NCBI GenBank assembly: GCA_947254025.1
Contig: CAMYBS010000016.1
Coordinates: 1-24,832 of the forward strand
Length of the DNA: 24,832 nucleotides
Reading direction: 5' to 3'
Source of the DNA: an uncultured Clostridia bacterium
Lineage (GTDB): Bacteria; Bacillota; Clostridia; Tissierellales; Peptoniphilaceae
Position 1 is the stretch's first letter; the number at the start of each line of letters is the position of its first letter. Below, one piece after another: positions 24,673 to 24,832 of this stretch. A model generated the notes under the pieces. The model saw only the letters and a list, made by a program, of their open reading frames with translations, was not told the DNA's origin and ran no database searches. The position numbers were made by a program, and so were the translations under genes.

Positions 24673-24832
24673 TTGAAAAAATTTTTACTTGCTGCAAATT
24701 GGAAGATGAACATGGATATAAAGGAGACTGAGGGCTTCTTTAACGATTTGAAGCTAAAGCCTAATGATTACTATGATGTTTATGTCGCAGTTCCATTTAC
24801 AGATATTTATTTAGCAAATAAAACTAAAAAAT
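24673..24832 (+). CDS. tpiA: Triosephosphate isomerase, N-terminal part (cut by the window end)
   Basis: 53 codons are visible. Read from a TTG start, they give the TIM N-terminus KKFLLAANWKMN, with the catalytic-site asparagine and lysine of AANWKMN, and then a PF strand end (VYVAVPFTD) at the second beta strand. TTG 24673 is chosen because AAGGAG (24661-24666) is six bases upstream and no in-frame ATG precedes the AANWKMN motif. The enzyme interconverts dihydroxyacetone phosphate and glyceraldehyde 3-phosphate. It begins ten bases after the pgk stop, so it belongs to the same operon. The 3' end lies outside the window. Confidence 0.93.
   Translation, partial: MKKFLLAANWKMNMDIKETEGFFNDLKLKPNDYYDVYVAVPFTDIYLANKTKK

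Overview
The window is AT-rich, densely packed chromosomal DNA from a low-GC Gram-positive anaerobe (Firmicutes/Bacillota, Clostridia or Tissierellia-like). The evidence is AGGAGG-type ribosome binding sites, consensus sigma-A promoters, a Bacillus-style division cluster (mraZ-rsmH-ftsL-pbp-mraY-murD-ftsW-murG-divIB-two DUF881 genes-DUF1290-ftsZ) and Clostridia-like protein sequences. Family-level placement (for example Peptoniphilaceae) is only a guess. ftsZ runs straight into nrdR with no spoIIGA-sigE-sigG block between them, which hints at a non-sporulating lineage.

Layout. Bases 1-96 are the 3' end of a 5S rRNA gene and its terminator, so an rRNA operon enters from the left. Bases 97-469 hold no convincing gene but contain internally repeated, degenerate sequence. 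A GNAT acetyltransferase follows (470-919). A bidirectional terminator separates it from a two-gene threonine/serine-exporter-like pair on the minus strand (993-2266). A divergent promoter region then leads into comEC-holA (DNA uptake channel, DNA polymerase III delta). Next comes an unrecognised single-TM protein gene with its own strong promoter and terminator (5953-6387).

The core is one tightly packed plus-strand division and cell-wall cluster from 6648 to 18993, extended by nrdR to 19457. Many gene junctions overlap or abut, so it is probably one transcript from a promoter in front of mraZ, with a possible extra promoter before ftsZ. Four helically phased AAATGGTT repeats lie between the mraZ promoter and mraZ and are the likely MraZ autoregulatory operator. 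The cluster supplies lipid I and lipid II synthesis (mraY, murG), one Mur ligase (murD), the septal transglycosylase/transpeptidase pair (ftsW, ftsI), their DivIB-FtsL partners and FtsZ. It lacks murE, murF, murC, murB and ftsA, which must lie elsewhere or be absent.

After a perfect 14-bp bidirectional terminator, a minus-strand pair encodes a DUF2089 zinc-ribbon/HTH protein and a DUF4097 beta-repeat protein. They share a small helical module and are driven by a perfect-consensus promoter. Divergent from them, rarA leads directly into the glycolytic genes gap, pgk and tpiA, the last cut by the window end. The GAPDH has unusual residues at its cofactor-specificity positions.

I found no CRISPR array, insertion sequence, prophage or tRNA. 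I see no wholly new multi-gene system. The best leads are the phased operator, the DUF2089/DUF4097 module, the GAPDH cofactor residues, the ComEC C-terminal helix and the ftsA-less ftsZ locus.
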